Position numbers and translations under genes: made by a program
Notes under the pieces: model-generated
Seen by the model: the letters and a program-made list of their open reading frames with translations, nothing else
Database searches by the model: none
What the model was told of the DNA's origin: nothing
Shown here: one piece after another, positions 1 through 9,407 of the stretch
Layout: each line of letters starts with the position of its first letter
Position numbering within the stretch: the stretch's first letter is position 1
Assembly (NCBI RefSeq): GCF_006538745.1
Contig: NZ_BJLR01000030.1
Span: 186,001-250,000 of the forward strand
Reading direction: 5' to 3'
Source: Cellulomonas cellasea
GTDB lineage: Bacteria; Actinomycetota; Actinomycetes; Actinomycetales; Cellulomonadaceae
Length of the DNA stretch: 64,000 nt

Positions 1-195
1 CGCGGAGGCGACGGTGCGCCCCGCGAGGTGCGCGAACTCCTCGACCGCGAGCCTGCTGGCGACGTCACCGGCGTCGTGGCCGCCCATGCCGTCCGCGACC
101 AGGAACACCGGGGGGTACGCGAGCAGGGCGTCCTCGTTGACGGACCGCACGAGACCGCGGTCGGTCGCCGAACCCCACGACGTGCGCACTCTCAC
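1..195 (-). CDS. PP2C-type serine/threonine phosphatase (N-terminal part, runs off the window)
   Basis: The first 65 residues are visible and the rest lies beyond the window edge. They carry the opening PP2C (PPM) motifs: SATDRGLVRSVNEDALL, then FLVADGMGGHDAGDVAS. The Asp in VADGMGGH is a metal ligand in this family of Mn/Mg-dependent protein phosphatases, which usually counteract Ser/Thr kinases. I chose the GTG at 193-195 because GAGGAG lies 8 nt upstream; a second GTG two codons later (187-189) is possible. The gene is the most upstream of the minus-strand genes at this end. What follows it and whether it has extra domains cannot be seen. Confidence 0.88.
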   Translation of the reverse strand, partial: MRVRTSWGSATDRGLVRSVNEDALLAYPPVFLVADGMGGHDAGDVASRLAVEEFAHLAGRTVASA

Positions 196-290
196 CCCCG
201 CTGCTCCTCGGGCGCGCTGCAGCCGCACCCACATGCTTGGTTATCGGCCACATCGTGCCCTACATGAGCAAGACAAGTGTAAAGATCCCC

Positions 291-307
291 GGGCGTCTCA
301 GATGCCC
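291..307 (-). terminator. Hairpin terminator at the hydrolase stop codon
   Basis: Read on the minus strand, GGGCATC-TGA-GACGCCC forms a 7-bp stem with one G-U pair. Its three-base loop is the stop codon of the hydrolase gene. A short T-containing tail follows (GGGGATCTTTAC). This is a compact intrinsic-terminator-like structure, called from sequence only. Confidence 0.5.
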
Positions 308-1806
308 AGCTGGTACACGCCCCAGTACGCCAGCACGACGAGGACCACGGCCGCTCCGACGACCGACGTCCACAGCTCGACGGCCGCGACCCGGCCGGTC
401 GTGACCCGGTCCCCCGCCTCGCGCACCCGGCGCGCCCGGTCCAGCAGCGCGACCCCCGCGACGACCGCGGCGATGCCGAGCACGCGCACCCCGATCCAGC
501 CGCCCTGGACGACCCACGCGTTGCGCTCGTAGCCGAGCGCGAGCCGCGCGACGGCCACGAGGTACCAGACGAGCGACGCGACGGTCGCGACCACGAGCAG
601 CCGCAGCGCGTCGGCCCTCCCCCGGACCCCCGGTGCGAGGCCGTCGGGCTCGTCGGCCCCGCCGCGGCGGCGGCGCACGGCCCGGGTGAGCACGGTGCCG
701 AGGTGCGCGAAGGGGCCCACCGCGAGCAGCGCGACGCCGCCGCCGACGGTCGCGAGCACCAGGTCGCCGTCGCCGAGCCACCGGGGCGTCGGCACGGGCG
801 CTGCCCAGTAGCCCTGCACGGGCTGCGCGCCGGCGATGCGCGGGCTCGCGCGCGACGTGTCGGGGAGCCCGCGGACCCAGCCCGTGAGGTCGCGCAGGAA
901 GTCCTCGACGACCACGCCGCCCACGCGGATGCCGTGGCTCGCGCCCTCGTAGTACCGGACGGTGTAGTCGGCACTGCCCGCGATAGCGGTGTCCCGGATG
1001 ATCTGCTCGGCGCCCTGCACGAGCGGCATCGACGCGTCGCCCGTGCCGTAGACGACCAGCACCGGCTGGCGCATCTGGCGCTGGTACGGCGCGACGTCGA
1101 AGTCGGCGTACTCGAAGCCACCGCCGGGCAGCGACATGCCGACCGCGCGCGGGATCGCGCGGAACACCCCGGTCGGGACGCCGGTCTTGCGCAGGTAGGA
1201 GTCGGTCGCGAACGCGGCCTGCTGGCGCGGGGGCACGACGGGCGCCGAGACGAGCGCGACGAACGCGAGGGACGGGTCCTGCGCGGCCATGACCGGCGCG
1301 ATCCAGGCTCCCTCGCTCTCGCCGTACAGCCCGACGCGGGCCGGGTCGACGTCGGCCCAGCCGCGCAGCACCTCGACCGAGCGCGCGTAGTCCGCCGCCA
1401 TCGCGACGTAGTCCCGGTGCCGGGCCGTGTACGTGTCGAGCCGCTTGTCGGGGACCATCGTGACGACGCCCGAGGCCGCGAGCGCGTACGCCTGCTCCTC
1501 GAACGCGGTCGAGAACTTCCCCGTGCCGGCCCCGTGCACGAACACGACCCCGGCGCGGTCGCCGGGCGCGCCGACCGGCTCGCTGATCTGGGCCTGCACG
1601 ACCGCGCCGTCGAGCTGGACGCTGACGACCGTGGTGCGGACCTCGTACGCGACGGGCTCGGGCGCGCCGCCGATCGCGGTCGACGGGCTCTGCACCTCGA
1701 GCGGGTCGGTGAGCGGCACGGGGTCCCACTGCGGGCCCATCACGGCGCCGAGGACGGCGAGCACGATGATGCCGACGACCGTCCCCGCGGCGACCCGGTT
1801 CGGCAT
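298..1806 (-). CDS. Membrane-anchored alpha/beta hydrolase (dienelactone hydrolase/peptidase type)
   Basis: A 502-aa protein. An N-terminal hydrophobic segment at about residues 8-25 anchors or exports it. An alpha/beta-hydrolase domain follows, with FVHGAGTGKF forming the oxyanion region, nucleophile elbow GLYGESEGAW, acid VVYGTGDASMP and catalytic His in YYEGASHGIR. The last third has four to five hydrophobic helices, so the catalytic domain is probably extracytoplasmic and tethered at both ends. The substrate cannot be predicted. It starts 65 nt after the end of era on the same strand, so it could be read from the same transcript. The ATG at 1804-1806 precedes a good membrane segment. Confidence 0.8.
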   Translation of the reverse strand: MPNRVAAGTVVGIIVLAVLGAVMGPQWDPVPLTDPLEVQSPSTAIGGAPEPVAYEVRTTVVSVQLDGAVVQAQISEPVGAPGDRAGVVFVHGAGTGKFSTAFEEQAYALAASGVVTMVPDKRLDTYTARHRDYVAMAADYARSVEVLRGWADVDPARVGLYGESEGAWIAPVMAAQDPSLAFVALVSAPVVPPRQQAAFATDSYLRKTGVPTGVFRAIPRAVGMSLPGGGFEYADFDVAPYQRQMRQPVLVVYGTGDASMPLVQGAEQIIRDTAIAGSADYTVRYYEGASHGIRVGGVVVEDFLRDLTGWVRGLPDTSRASPRIAGAQPVQGYWAAPVPTPRWLGDGDLVLATVGGGVALLAVGPFAHLGTVLTRAVRRRRGGADEPDGLAPGVRGRADALRLLVVATVASLVWYLVAVARLALGYERNAWVVQGGWIGVRVLGIAAVVAGVALLDRARRVREAGDRVTTGRVAAVELWTSVVGAAVVLVVLAYWGVYQLGI

Positions 1807-1871
1807 CCGGCGATTATCGCGCACCCCCTCACCCGCACCGGGAGCCACCCCGGGGCGCAGGGCGGTCGTCG

Positions 1872-2789
1872 TCAGAAGCCCATCCGCCCGAGCTGCTTGG
1901 GGTCGCGCTGCCAGTCCTTGGCGACCTTGACGTGCAGGTCGAGGAACACGCGCGTGCCGAGCAGCGCCTCGATCCCCCGGCGTGCCTCCGTGCCGACCTC
2001 GCGCAGCCGCGAGCCGGCGCGGCCGATGATGATGGCCTTCTGGCTGTCGCGCTCGACGAACAGGTGCACGCGCACGTCGAGCATCGCGGGCCCCTGGGCG
2101 CCGTCGGCCTGCGGGCGCGGGACGATCTCGTCGACGACGACGGCGAGCGAGTGCGGGAGCTCGTCGCGCACGCCCTCGAGCGCCGCCTCGCGCACGAGCT
2201 CGGCGACCATGACGTTCTCGGGCTCGTCGGTCAGCTCGCCCTCGGGGTACAGCGCCGGCCCCTCGTCGAGGTGCCCGATGAGCACCTTCTCGAGCTCCGC
2301 GACCTGGTACCCCGACTCGGCCGAGACCGGGATGATGTCGGCCCACTCGCCGAGCGCCGAGACGGCGAGCAGGTGCTCCGCGAGGCGCGCCTTGCCGACG
2401 AGGTCCGCCTTCGTGGCGATCGCGACCACGGGCGTCCCGCGGCCGTCGCGCCCGAGCTCGCTGAGCTGCTCGGCGATGAACCGGTCCCCGGGGCCGACCT
2501 TCTGGTCGGACGGCAGGCAGAAGCCCACGACGTCGACCTCGGTCAGCGTGTCCTTGACGAGGGCGTTGAGCCGCTCGCCGAGCAGCGTGCGCGGGCGGTG
2601 CAGGCCCGGGGTGTCGACGAGCACGAGCTGGGCGTCGGGGCGGTGCACGATCCCGCGGATCGTGTGGCGCGTCGTCTGCGGGCGGCCCGACGTGATCGCG
2701 ACCTTCTGGCCGACGAGCGCGTTCGTGAGCGTCGACTTCCCCGCGTTGGGCCGGCCCACGAGGCAGGCGAATCCGGATCGGAAGGTCAT
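1872..2789 (-). CDS. era: GTPase Era
   Basis: A 305-aa ribosome-assembly GTPase that binds the 3' end of 16S rRNA during 30S maturation. The G domain shows G1 GRPNAGKST near residue 12, the switch region ending QTTRHTIRG, G3 DTPGL and TKAD as G4. The C-terminal KH-type RNA-binding domain includes KAIIIGRAGSRLREVG. Length is normal for Era. Its ATG overlaps the TGA of the CBS-domain protein gene upstream (ATGA), so the two are translationally coupled. The order phoH-ybeY-CBS protein-era is standard in Actinobacteria and groups rRNA maturation factors. Confidence 0.97.
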   Translation of the reverse strand: MTFRSGFACLVGRPNAGKSTLTNALVGQKVAITSGRPQTTRHTIRGIVHRPDAQLVLVDTPGLHRPRTLLGERLNALVKDTLTEVDVVGFCLPSDQKVGPGDRFIAEQLSELGRDGRGTPVVAIATKADLVGKARLAEHLLAVSALGEWADIIPVSAESGYQVAELEKVLIGHLDEGPALYPEGELTDEPENVMVAELVREAALEGVRDELPHSLAVVVDEIVPRPQADGAQGPAMLDVRVHLFVERDSQKAIIIGRAGSRLREVGTEARRGIEALLGTRVFLDLHVKVAKDWQRDPKQLGRMGF

Positions 2790-4105
2790 CGGGTGGCTCC
2801 AGGTGTCGCATCGGTGGACGCGTCGACGACGACGTCCTCGGGGGTGTCGTCGGGCGCGTCCTCGGCGCCGGCGGCGCTGCGGCTCACGAGCAGCGTCGCG
2901 ACCTGCTTGCGCCGGCCCTGCGTGCGCTCGGCGACCAGGTGCAGGCCGTGGATGTCGCCGACCGAGCCGGGCAGCGGGACCTTGCCGAGCGCCTTCGCGA
3001 GCAGGCCGCCGGCGGAGTCGACGTCGTCGTCCTCGACCGCGAGCTCGAACAGCTCGCCGAGCTCGTCCTTGCCGAGCCGGGCCGGGACGCGGAACGTGCC
3101 GTCGCCCAGGTCCTCGACGACGGGTCCGCTCGGGTCGTGCTCGTCGGTGAGCTCGCCGACGATCTCCTCGAGCGCGTCCTCGATCGTCACGAGCCCCGCG
3201 ACGCCGCCGTACTCGTCGACCACGATCGCCATGTGCGACGACCCGGCCTGCATCTCGCGGAGCAGGTCGTCGGCGGGCTTGGACTCGGGGACGAACACGG
3301 CGGGGCGGGCGATCGACGCCGCGGGCGCGTCGGCGGCGTTCGGGTCGTCGTGCTGCCGGCGCACGAGGTCCTTGAGGTACAGCACGCCGCGCACGTCGTC
3401 GACCGACTCCCCCACCACGGGCACGCGCGAGTAGCCCGAGCGCAGCAGGAGCGAGAGGACCTTGCGCAGCGGGGTCGCCGCCTCGGTCGTGACCATGTCG
3501 GTGCGCGGGACCATGACCTCGCGCGTGAGCGTGTCGCCGAGCTCGAGCACCGAGCGGAACATGTCCCGCTCGTCCTCCTCGATGCCCTCGGACTCGCTCA
3601 CGCGCTGCACCATCTCGCGCAGCTCGTCCTCGTCGAGCTCGGCGGTCCGGCCCGCACCGGGCGACGCGCGGGCGACCCAGCCGACGAGCGCGTGCGTCGC
3701 CGCGAGCAGCGGCGCGAGCCCGACGAGCACCGTGACCGGGTGCTGGCGGCCGAACGTGCGCGGGCTGACGCGCACGAGCAAGTACGCGACGACCGCGCAC
3801 AGCGCACCGGCGACGAGCAGCACGACCCACCACGCGAGCGGGCGGCTCGCGACCACGAGCGTGAGGCACACGGTCGCCGTCATCTCCGCGAGCAGGCGCA
3901 CGAACGCGGCCGACGAGGCGACCTCGCCGGGGTGCTCGGTGAGCCGGTGCACCCGTGCGGCCCCCGGGCGCCGCTCCGCGAACAGCTCGGTCACCGCGGC
4001 GCGCGTCACGCGCACCACCGCGACCTCGCCCGCACTGAGGGCCGCCGCGAGCGCGATCCCCACGACCGCGAGCACGACGAGCAGCGCGACGGGGATGTCG
4101 GTCAT
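2786..4105 (-). CDS. Hemolysin C/CorC-type membrane protein with CBS pair
   Basis: A 439-aa protein. It has an N-terminal DUF21/CNNM membrane domain with about three to four hydrophobic helices (residues 5-150), a tandem CBS pair including MVPRTDMVT and [24 protein letters not shown] (shown here in part: [11 protein letters not shown]), and a C-terminal CorC/HlyC transporter-associated domain. Family members are linked to Mg/Co efflux or Mg homeostasis; haemolytic activity is not expected. It overlaps ybeY upstream and era downstream by four bases each, so it is co-translated with the RNA-maturation genes. The Pro/Asp-rich last 30 residues look disordered. Confidence 0.9.
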   Translation of the reverse strand: MTDIPVALLVVLAVVGIALAAALSAGEVAVVRVTRAAVTELFAERRPGAARVHRLTEHPGEVASSAAFVRLLAEMTATVCLTLVVASRPLAWWVVLLVAGALCAVVAYLLVRVSPRTFGRQHPVTVLVGLAPLLAATHALVGWVARASPGAGRTAELDEDELREMVQRVSESEGIEEDERDMFRSVLELGDTLTREVMVPRTDMVTTEAATPLRKVLSLLLRSGYSRVPVVGESVDDVRGVLYLKDLVRRQHDDPNAADAPAASIARPAVFVPESKPADDLLREMQAGSSHMAIVVDEYGGVAGLVTIEDALEEIVGELTDEHDPSGPVVEDLGDGTFRVPARLGKDELGELFELAVEDDDVDSAGGLLAKALGKVPLPGSVGDIHGLHLVAERTQGRRKQVATLLVSRSAAGAEDAPDDTPEDVVVDASTDATPGATR

Positions 4106-4554
4106 CGCCCGGCCAGGAACGTGAGCAGGAGCTGGCGCTGGAGCGCGAACATCTCCTTCTCCTCCTCCGGTTCCGCGTGGTCGTACCCGAGCAGGTGCAG
4201 GATCCCGTGCGTCGTGAGGAGCAGGAGCTCCTCCGCGGTCGAGTGCCCGGCGACGCGCGCCTGCTGCGCGGCGACCTCGGGGCACAGCACCACGTCGCCC
4301 AGCAGGCCGGGCGGCGTCGGCTCGCCCTCCCGCCCGGGGCGCAGCTCGTCCATCGGGAACGACAGGACGTCGGTCGGGCCGGGCTCGTCCATGTAGCGCA
4401 CGTGCAGGTCGGTCATCACCTGCGTGCCGACCAGCAGGATCGACAGCTCGGTCTGCGGGTGCACGTGCATCGCGTCGAGCACGTAGCGCGCGAGCGCCGC
4501 GAACTCGGCCTCGTCGACCTCGGCGCCCGACTCGTTGTTGACCTCGACGCTCAC
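4102..4554 (-). CDS. ybeY: Endoribonuclease YbeY (rRNA maturation)
   Basis: About 150 aa. The zinc-binding signature H-x3-H-x5-H is intact in [14 protein letters not shown]. YbeY acts in 16S rRNA 3'-end maturation and 70S quality control. An ATG 12 nt upstream (4564-4566) would give 154 aa. I prefer the GTG at 4552-4554 because it overlaps the phoH stop codon (GTGA) and starts the protein at the usual SVEVNNES motif. Its own TGA overlaps the ATG of the CBS membrane protein gene. Confidence 0.95.
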   Translation of the reverse strand: MSVEVNNESGAEVDEAEFAALARYVLDAMHVHPQTELSILLVGTQVMTDLHVRYMDEPGPTDVLSFPMDELRPGREGEPTPPGLLGDVVLCPEVAAQQARVAGHSTAEELLLLTTHGILHLLGYDHAEPEEEKEMFALQRQLLLTFLAGR

Positions 4555-5552
4555 GTGCGGTCCCACCGCGCGTACGCGTCGATGATGTCGCTCACGAGTC
4601 GGTGCCGGACGACGTCGGAGGACGACAGCCGGCAGAACGCGACGTCGTCGACGTCCTTGAGGATCGACTCGACGACCCGCAGGCCCGACGTCGTCGCCGA
4701 CGGCAGGTCGACCTGCGTGACGTCACCGGTCACGACGACCCTCGAGCCGAACCCGAGGCGGGTCAGGAACATCTTCATCTGCTCGGTCGAGGTGTTCTGG
4801 GCCTCGTCGAGGATGATGAACGAGTCGTTGAGCGTGCGCCCGCGCATGTAGGCGAGCGGCGCGACCTCGATCGTCCCGGCTTCCATGAGCCGCGGGATCG
4901 AGTCGGGGTCGACCATGTCGTGCAGCGCGTCGTACAGCGGGCGCAGGTACGGGTCGATCTTGTCGTTGAGCGTGCCGGGCAGGAACCCGAGCCGCTCGCC
5001 GGCCTCGACCGCGGGGCGCGTCAGCACGATGCGGTTGACCTCGCGCGCCTGGAGCGCCTGCACGGCCTTGGCCATCGCGAGGTACGTCTTGCCGGTGCCT
5101 GCGGGGCCGATCCCGAACGTGACCGTGTGCCGGTCGATCGCGTCGACGTACTCCTTCTGCCCCGTCGTCTTGGGCCGGATGGTCTTGCCGCGGCTCGACA
5201 GGATGTTGAACGTCAGGACGTCGGCCGGGCGCGCGCCGGCGTCCGCGGCCAGCATCGCGACCGAGCGGGTCACGACGTCCGGCGTCAGCGGCGTGCCGCT
5301 CGCGGCCATCTCGACGAGCTCGTCGACGAGCCGCGCGACGAGCGCGACGTCCCCGGTCGGTCCGGCGAGGGTGATCTCGTTGCCGCGCGCGTGGATGTCG
5401 ACGTCCCGGAACCCGGCCTCGATCGCCCGCAGCACCTCGTCGCGCCGGCCGAGCAGCTCGGCCATCGAGATCTCCGGGGGGATCGTGATCCTGTGCTCGA
5501 GGTGGGCGGTCACGCCTGTGCCCCCGCGCCGTGCGGATGTGCTGTCGGTCAT
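4551..5552 (-). CDS. PhoH-like ATPase
   Basis: A 333-aa protein with Walker A GPAGTGKT at about residue 150 and Walker [10 protein letters not shown] about 85 residues later. The N-terminal 110 residues resemble the KH-like extension of the long actinobacterial PhoH form. The family comprises cytoplasmic ATPases of uncertain role, thought to act on RNA because they sit with ybeY and era, as here. It is the first gene of the phoH-ybeY-CBS protein-era run. The upstream 300 nt (5553-5852) contain no gene that I can support, only a direct-repeat cluster. Confidence 0.93.
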   Translation of the reverse strand: MTDSTSARRGGTGVTAHLEHRITIPPEISMAELLGRRDEVLRAIEAGFRDVDIHARGNEITLAGPTGDVALVARLVDELVEMAASGTPLTPDVVTRSVAMLAADAGARPADVLTFNILSSRGKTIRPKTTGQKEYVDAIDRHTVTFGIGPAGTGKTYLAMAKAVQALQAREVNRIVLTRPAVEAGERLGFLPGTLNDKIDPYLRPLYDALHDMVDPDSIPRLMEAGTIEVAPLAYMRGRTLNDSFIILDEAQNTSTEQMKMFLTRLGFGSRVVVTGDVTQVDLPSATTSGLRVVESILKDVDDVAFCRLSSSDVVRHRLVSDIIDAYARWDRT

Positions 5553-5700
5553 GTGCTCGGCTCGCGCCTCGCGCTCCTTCGGTGCGGACCCTCACGGTTC
5601 CCGGTGCCGTGGGCGACCCGGGACCCCCGGCGCTGCTGCCGGGGACTCGTCGAGTCTACCGAGCGACGCGCCCCGCTCGCCCGCGCTCGGCGCACCCGTG

Positions 5701-5766
5701 CGTCCGGGTCTGCGGCGCGCGCGTCCGGGGTCCCCGGCGCGCCCGGGCGTCCGGATCCCCGGCGCG
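5701..5766. repeat. Three imperfect 19-20 bp direct repeats between phoH and the lipoprotein gene
   Basis: Three copies start at about 5701, 5722 and 5748. Each begins CGTCCGG and ends CGGCGCG, with variable middles (GTCTG, GGTCCC, ATCCC). Copies 2 and 3 contain small internal palindromes (CCGGGGTCCCCGG; GGATCC). They fill the divergent phoH/lipoprotein intergenic region, so they could bind a regulator, or be low-complexity GC sequence. Confidence 0.55.
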
Positions 5767-5852
5767 TGGCGCGTCCTGCGCCGGACGCCGACGGACCCCG
5801 GGCACACTCGGGGCGTGCGCCGGGTGGCGCACCGGACGACGAGGGGGACGCG

Positions 5853-6401
5853 ATGCACGAGCGAGCCGCACGACGAGCGCGGGCGGCGACCCCCGGGGTG
5901 CTGCTGCGCGTGACGACGGCCGCGCTCGCGGTCGGCCTGCTCGCGGGCTGCGCGGGGACGAGCGGCGAGGAGCCGACGGCGAGCGCGAGCCCCGAGGCGT
6001 CGGCGACGACACCGGCGACGACGACACCGACCGCGTCGGCCGAGCCCACGGCGACGCCCTCGGGCAGCCCTTCCGCGGGTGACGTCCCGACCAACGGACC
6101 CGTCGCGATCACGGCCCCGACGCCGGGCGCGACCGTCCCCGGGCCGCAGGTCGACGTCACCGGGACCGGGACCGCGTTCGAGGGCACCCTGCTCTGGGAG
6201 ATCGTCTCGGTCGACACCGGCGCGGTCGGCGCGCAGGACTTCACGACCGGGGGCGCGAACGGCGAGGTCGGCCCGTTCGCGTTCTCCGCGACCGTGCCGG
6301 CCGGGACCTGGACGCTGCACGTCTGGGAGCCCGGCATGGGCGAGGGCGATGCGGCCGAGGGACGCCGCAACGAGGCCACGGTGACGTTCACGGTGTCGTG
6401 A
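5853..6401 (+). CDS. Lipoprotein with Gmad2-type immunoglobulin-like domain
   Basis: A 182-aa protein. The signal peptide ends in lipobox LLAGC with the acylated Cys at residue 33. A Ser/Thr/Pro/Ala-rich linker spans residues 34-90. The C-terminal 90 residues (ITAPTPGATVPGP, WEIVSVDTG, WTLHVWEPG) match the Gmad2 bacterial immunoglobulin-like domain, also found in spore-germination proteins. It is probably displayed on the outer face of the membrane; its partner is unknown. The ATG at 5853 follows GAGGGGGACG. It is a single gene between the phoH and rsmE clusters. Confidence 0.82.
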   Translation: MHERAARRARAATPGVLLRVTTAALAVGLLAGCAGTSGEEPTASASPEASATTPATTTPTASAEPTATPSGSPSAGDVPTNGPVAITAPTPGATVPGPQVDVTGTGTAFEGTLLWEIVSVDTGAVGAQDFTTGGANGEVGPFAFSATVPAGTWTLHVWEPGMGEGDAAEGRRNEATVTFTVS

Positions 6402-6588
6402 CGACCGGGCGCCGCGGGCACGGTCCGCGGCACCGTGCTGGACGCCGATCGTCCCGGGCGGGTCGAGCACGATGCGGAGCACGGACGACCCGCGGGCCAG
6501 GCGTCCGCACGCCGGTCGTGGACGCTCGGACATGGAGGCGAGCGGGACTGCCATTCCGCACGTCGGGGCGCAGGACTTGGCTGGGTGC

Positions 6589-6876
6589 ATGACCACACCG
6601 ACGCAGCAGCGGACGACACCCGCGACCGGCGGCACCGGCAGGACCGGTCGCCGCGTGGCTCGGCGGCTCGGGGCGCTCGGGGCACCGACGCGGCTGGGGA
6701 CCCGCGCAGGTGCGCCGCCGTTCGACCGCCGCGCGCGCGGCACCTGGCTCGACGGGCGCGACGTCCGCCTGGCCGGCGGCGTGCGGCGGGCCCTGGGACG
6801 TGAGCCACGCGACGTCGCCCGCGCGGCCGCTGCAGCCGGCGCGTGGGGCGCCGCGCCGGCGGGACGGGTGGCGTGA
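6589..6876 (+). pseudogene. Internally deleted NmrA-like NAD(P)-binding protein (remnant)
   Basis: A 95-residue frame in which both ends of an NmrA-family NAD(P)-binding protein can be recognised. Residues 12-44 carry the Rossmann start GGTGRTGRRVARRL and then the TRAGAPPFD segment. From about residue 52 comes the typical C-terminal stretch LDGRDVRLAGGVRRALGREP and an AAAAGAWGA tail. Intact family members are about 270-290 aa, so roughly 180-190 central residues are missing, without loss of frame. The stop is 3 nt before the GTG of the DUF1772 gene, a common partner of such proteins. I call it a decayed gene; a short functional product is not excluded. Both halves are recognised from memory, not by alignment. 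Confidence 0.6.
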
Positions 6877-6879
6877 GGC

Positions 6880-7371
6880 GTGGACGCGCACGGCGTCGCG
6901 CTCGTGGTGGCGACCCTCTGCACGGGCCTCGTCGCGGGGCTCTTCTCGACCTTCGCGCACGCCGTGATGCCCGGGCTGAGCCGGAGCACCGACACGGTGT
7001 TCGTGGCCGGATTCCAGGCGATCGACCGGGCGATCAGCAACCCCTGGCAGGCCCTCGGCTTCCTGGGCGCACCGCTCGCGACCGCGCTGGCCGCCGGGCT
7101 GCACCTCGCGGAGGGCGGGGGGCCCGAGCTGGGCTGGACGCTGTCCGCGCTCGGGCTCTACGGGGCGATGGTCGCGATCACGTTCCGCGTCCACCTGCCG
7201 CTGAACCGGCAGATCCAGGCCGCCGGCGACCCCGAGCGGCACGCCGACGTCGCCGGCGTGCGGAGGGCGTTCGAGCAGCGCTGGGTCCGCTGGAACGTCG
7301 TCCGCGCCGTGCTGTCGACGGCCGCCTTCGGCTGCCTCGTCTGGGCCCTGGTGCTGCACGGCGCGGCGTGA
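6880..7371 (+). CDS. DUF1772 (anthrone oxygenase-like) membrane protein
   Basis: A 163-aa protein with four hydrophobic helices. Family features are the N-terminal TGLVAGLFSTFAHAVMPGL, the central FQAIDRAISNPW and HLPLNRQI near residue 105. Distant fungal relatives are anthrone oxygenases, but bacterial members have no assigned reaction. The GTG start lies 3 nt after the stop of the NmrA-like remnant, so translation may once have been, or still be, coupled. Codon use and GC look like the neighbours. Confidence 0.85.
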   Translation: MDAHGVALVVATLCTGLVAGLFSTFAHAVMPGLSRSTDTVFVAGFQAIDRAISNPWQALGFLGAPLATALAAGLHLAEGGGPELGWTLSALGLYGAMVAITFRVHLPLNRQIQAAGDPERHADVAGVRRAFEQRWVRWNVVRAVLSTAAFGCLVWALVLHGAA

Positions 7372-7458
7372 CACCGCCGGCCCGCTGGGCGCGTCGGGCA
7401 GAGGACGCCCGACGGGCCGCGTCCGGCAGGGCACGCCCGACGGGTCGGGACGGGCGGG

Positions 7459-8235
7459 TCAGGACCAGCGGCCGAGTCGCTCCGCGAGCAGCGCGAGCGC
7501 GACGGGGCCCGCGGTCGAGGTGCGCAGCACGTGCGGCCCGAGCCGCACGGTGACCGCGCCGGCCTCCGTGAGCGCGTCGACCTCGCGCTGCGAGATCCCG
7601 CCCTCGGGTCCGACGACGACCACCAGCTCGACGGGCTCCCCCGCCGCGCCCGGAGCCGGCAGCGCGACCGACGCGAGCGGCGTGCTCGCCTCCTCGTGCA
7701 GCACGAGCGTGAGACCGCCGCGCCGGGCCGTCTCCTGCACGCGCGCGACCAGACCGCGGTCGTCGAGCGCCGTCCCGACCTCGGGGACCCACGCGCGCCG
7801 CGACTGCTTCGCCGCCGCCCGCACCGTGCCCAGCCAGCGCGCGCGGCTCTTCGCCGCGCGCTCGCCCCGCCACACCACGACCGACCGCTCGGCCTGCCAC
7901 GGCACCACGGCGTCGACGCCGACCTCGGTCGCCGCCTCGATCGCGAGCTCGTCGCGGTCGCCCTTCGCGAGGGCCTGCACGAGCACGAGCGCGACGCCCG
8001 GCGCGGGCTCCTCGACGCGCGCCTGGACGCGCAGCTGCACGCCGTCGGGTTGCGCGCCCTCGACGACGCACTCGAGCCGCACGCCGCGACCGTCGACGAC
8101 GTCGACCCGCTCGCCCGGCGACCGGCGCTGGACCACGCCCGCGTGGCGCCCCTCGGCGCCGTCGAGCAGGTGCAGGGCGCCCGCCCGGGCGTCCGCGAGG
8201 CTCCCGGGCTCCGCGAGGAAGACCGGCGCGCTCAC
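7459..8235 (-). CDS. rsmE: 16S rRNA (uracil1498-N3)-methyltransferase RsmE
   Basis: A 258-aa SPOUT-family methyltransferase that makes m3U1498 in 16S rRNA using S-adenosylmethionine. The C-terminal knot shows VVVVGPEGGIS and LGPHVLRTSTAGPVAL, which form the cofactor pocket. The N-terminal PUA-like domain spans about residues 1-75. The GTG start is 4 nt after the dnaJ stop. The order hrcA-dnaJ-rsmE is the usual one in Actinobacteria. Confidence 0.96.
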   Translation of the reverse strand: MSAPVFLAEPGSLADARAGALHLLDGAEGRHAGVVQRRSPGERVDVVDGRGVRLECVVEGAQPDGVQLRVQARVEEPAPGVALVLVQALAKGDRDELAIEAATEVGVDAVVPWQAERSVVVWRGERAAKSRARWLGTVRAAAKQSRRAWVPEVGTALDDRGLVARVQETARRGGLTLVLHEEASTPLASVALPAPGAAGEPVELVVVVGPEGGISQREVDALTEAGAVTVRLGPHVLRTSTAGPVALALLAERLGRWS

Positions 8236-8239
8236 CGGG

Positions 8240-9367
8240 TCAGCGCCCCGCGAGCTTGTCGCGCAGCTTCGCGAAGACCCCGGCGTTCGCGGCCGAGAGC
8301 CGGCCCTCGGGGCGCTCCTCGCCGCGCAGCACCGCGAGCCGGCGCACGAGCTCGGCCTGCTCGTCGTCGAGCGACGTCGGGACCTGGACCTCGACGTGCA
8401 CGTGCAGGTCGCCGCGGCCGCCGACGTGCAGGCGCCCGACGCCGAGCCCCTTGAGCGTCACGACCTGACCCGGCTGCGTGCCCGGGCGCAGGTCGATCTC
8501 GCGCGGACCGTCGAGCGTGTCGAGCACGAGCACGGTGCCGAGCGCGGCCGCCGTCATCGGGACGGGGAGGTTGCAGTGCAGGTCGTCGCCGCTGCGCATG
8601 AACGTCTCGTGCTTGCGCTCGCGCACCTCGAGGTACACGTCGCCGGCCGGGCCGCCCGCGGGTCCGACCTCGCCCTGGCCCGTGAGCTTGATGCGGGTGC
8701 CCGTGTCGACGCCCGCCGGGACGTCGACGCTCAGCGTCCGGCGCGAGCGCACCCGGCCCTCGCCCGAGCACTCGGTGCACGGCTCGGGGATCACGGTGCC
8801 GAAGCCGTGGCACGCGGCGCACGGCTGGGACGTCATGACCTGCCCGAGGAACGAGCGCGCGACCCGCTGGACGCTGCCCCGCCCGCCGCAGACCTCGCAC
8901 GTGCGCGGCGAGGTGCCCGGCCGGCAGCACGTCCCCGAGCACGTCGGGCACACGACCGCGGTGTCGACCTGGACGTCGCGGTGCACGCCGAAGGTCGTCT
9001 CGGCGAGGTCGAGGTCGAGGCGCACGAGCGCGTCCTGGCCGCGGCGCGCCCGCGGGATCGGGCCGCGCTGGGCACCCGCGCCGGCCGCGGCCCCGAAGAA
9101 CGTCTCGAAGATGTCCTGGAACCCGAACCCGCCGCCCATGCCGCCGCCGGGCGACGCCGGGTCCGCGCCCATGTCGTACATGCGGCGCTTCTCGGGGTTG
9201 GACAGCACCTCGTACGCGCGCGAGACGTCCTTGAAGCGCTCGTCCGAGGCCCCCTCCGTCCCGGCGACGTCCGGGTGGTGCTCGCGGGCGAGCCGCCGGT
9301 AGGCCTTCTTGATCTGCTCCGGGCTCGCGTCGCGCGGCACGCCGAGGATCTCGTAGTAGTCGCTCAC
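8240..9367 (-). CDS. dnaJ: Chaperone DnaJ (actinobacterial DnaJ2 type)
   Basis: A 375-aa Hsp40 cochaperone of DnaK. The J domain (residues 1-70) has the HPD motif in [10 protein letters not shown] Gly/Phe linker follows ([12 protein letters not shown]). The zinc region has four repeats: [24 protein letters not shown] and CTECSGEG. The C-terminal substrate-binding domains complete the protein. The GTG start at 9365-9367 gives the standard SDYYEILGV beginning. It lies 40 nt downstream of hrcA on the same strand and is probably under the same CIRCE/HrcA heat-shock control. Confidence 0.97.
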   Translation of the reverse strand: MSDYYEILGVPRDASPEQIKKAYRRLAREHHPDVAGTEGASDERFKDVSRAYEVLSNPEKRRMYDMGADPASPGGGMGGGFGFQDIFETFFGAAAGAGAQRGPIPRARRGQDALVRLDLDLAETTFGVHRDVQVDTAVVCPTCSGTCCRPGTSPRTCEVCGGRGSVQRVARSFLGQVMTSQPCAACHGFGTVIPEPCTECSGEGRVRSRRTLSVDVPAGVDTGTRIKLTGQGEVGPAGGPAGDVYLEVRERKHETFMRSGDDLHCNLPVPMTAAALGTVLVLDTLDGPREIDLRPGTQPGQVVTLKGLGVGRLHVGGRGDLHVHVEVQVPTSLDDEQAELVRRLAVLRGEERPEGRLSAANAGVFAKLRDKLAGR

Positions 9368-9407
9368 TGAACTCTCTCTGTGCTGGGGGGAACGCTGGTG
9401 GGGGACG

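Noticed and set aside
703-3150. Very long plus-strand open frame opposite the hydrolase and era
   Set aside because: It is a shadow frame of high-GC coding sequence. The minus strand carries recognisable conserved proteins, and the plus-strand product is low-complexity Arg/Ala/Asp-rich sequence.
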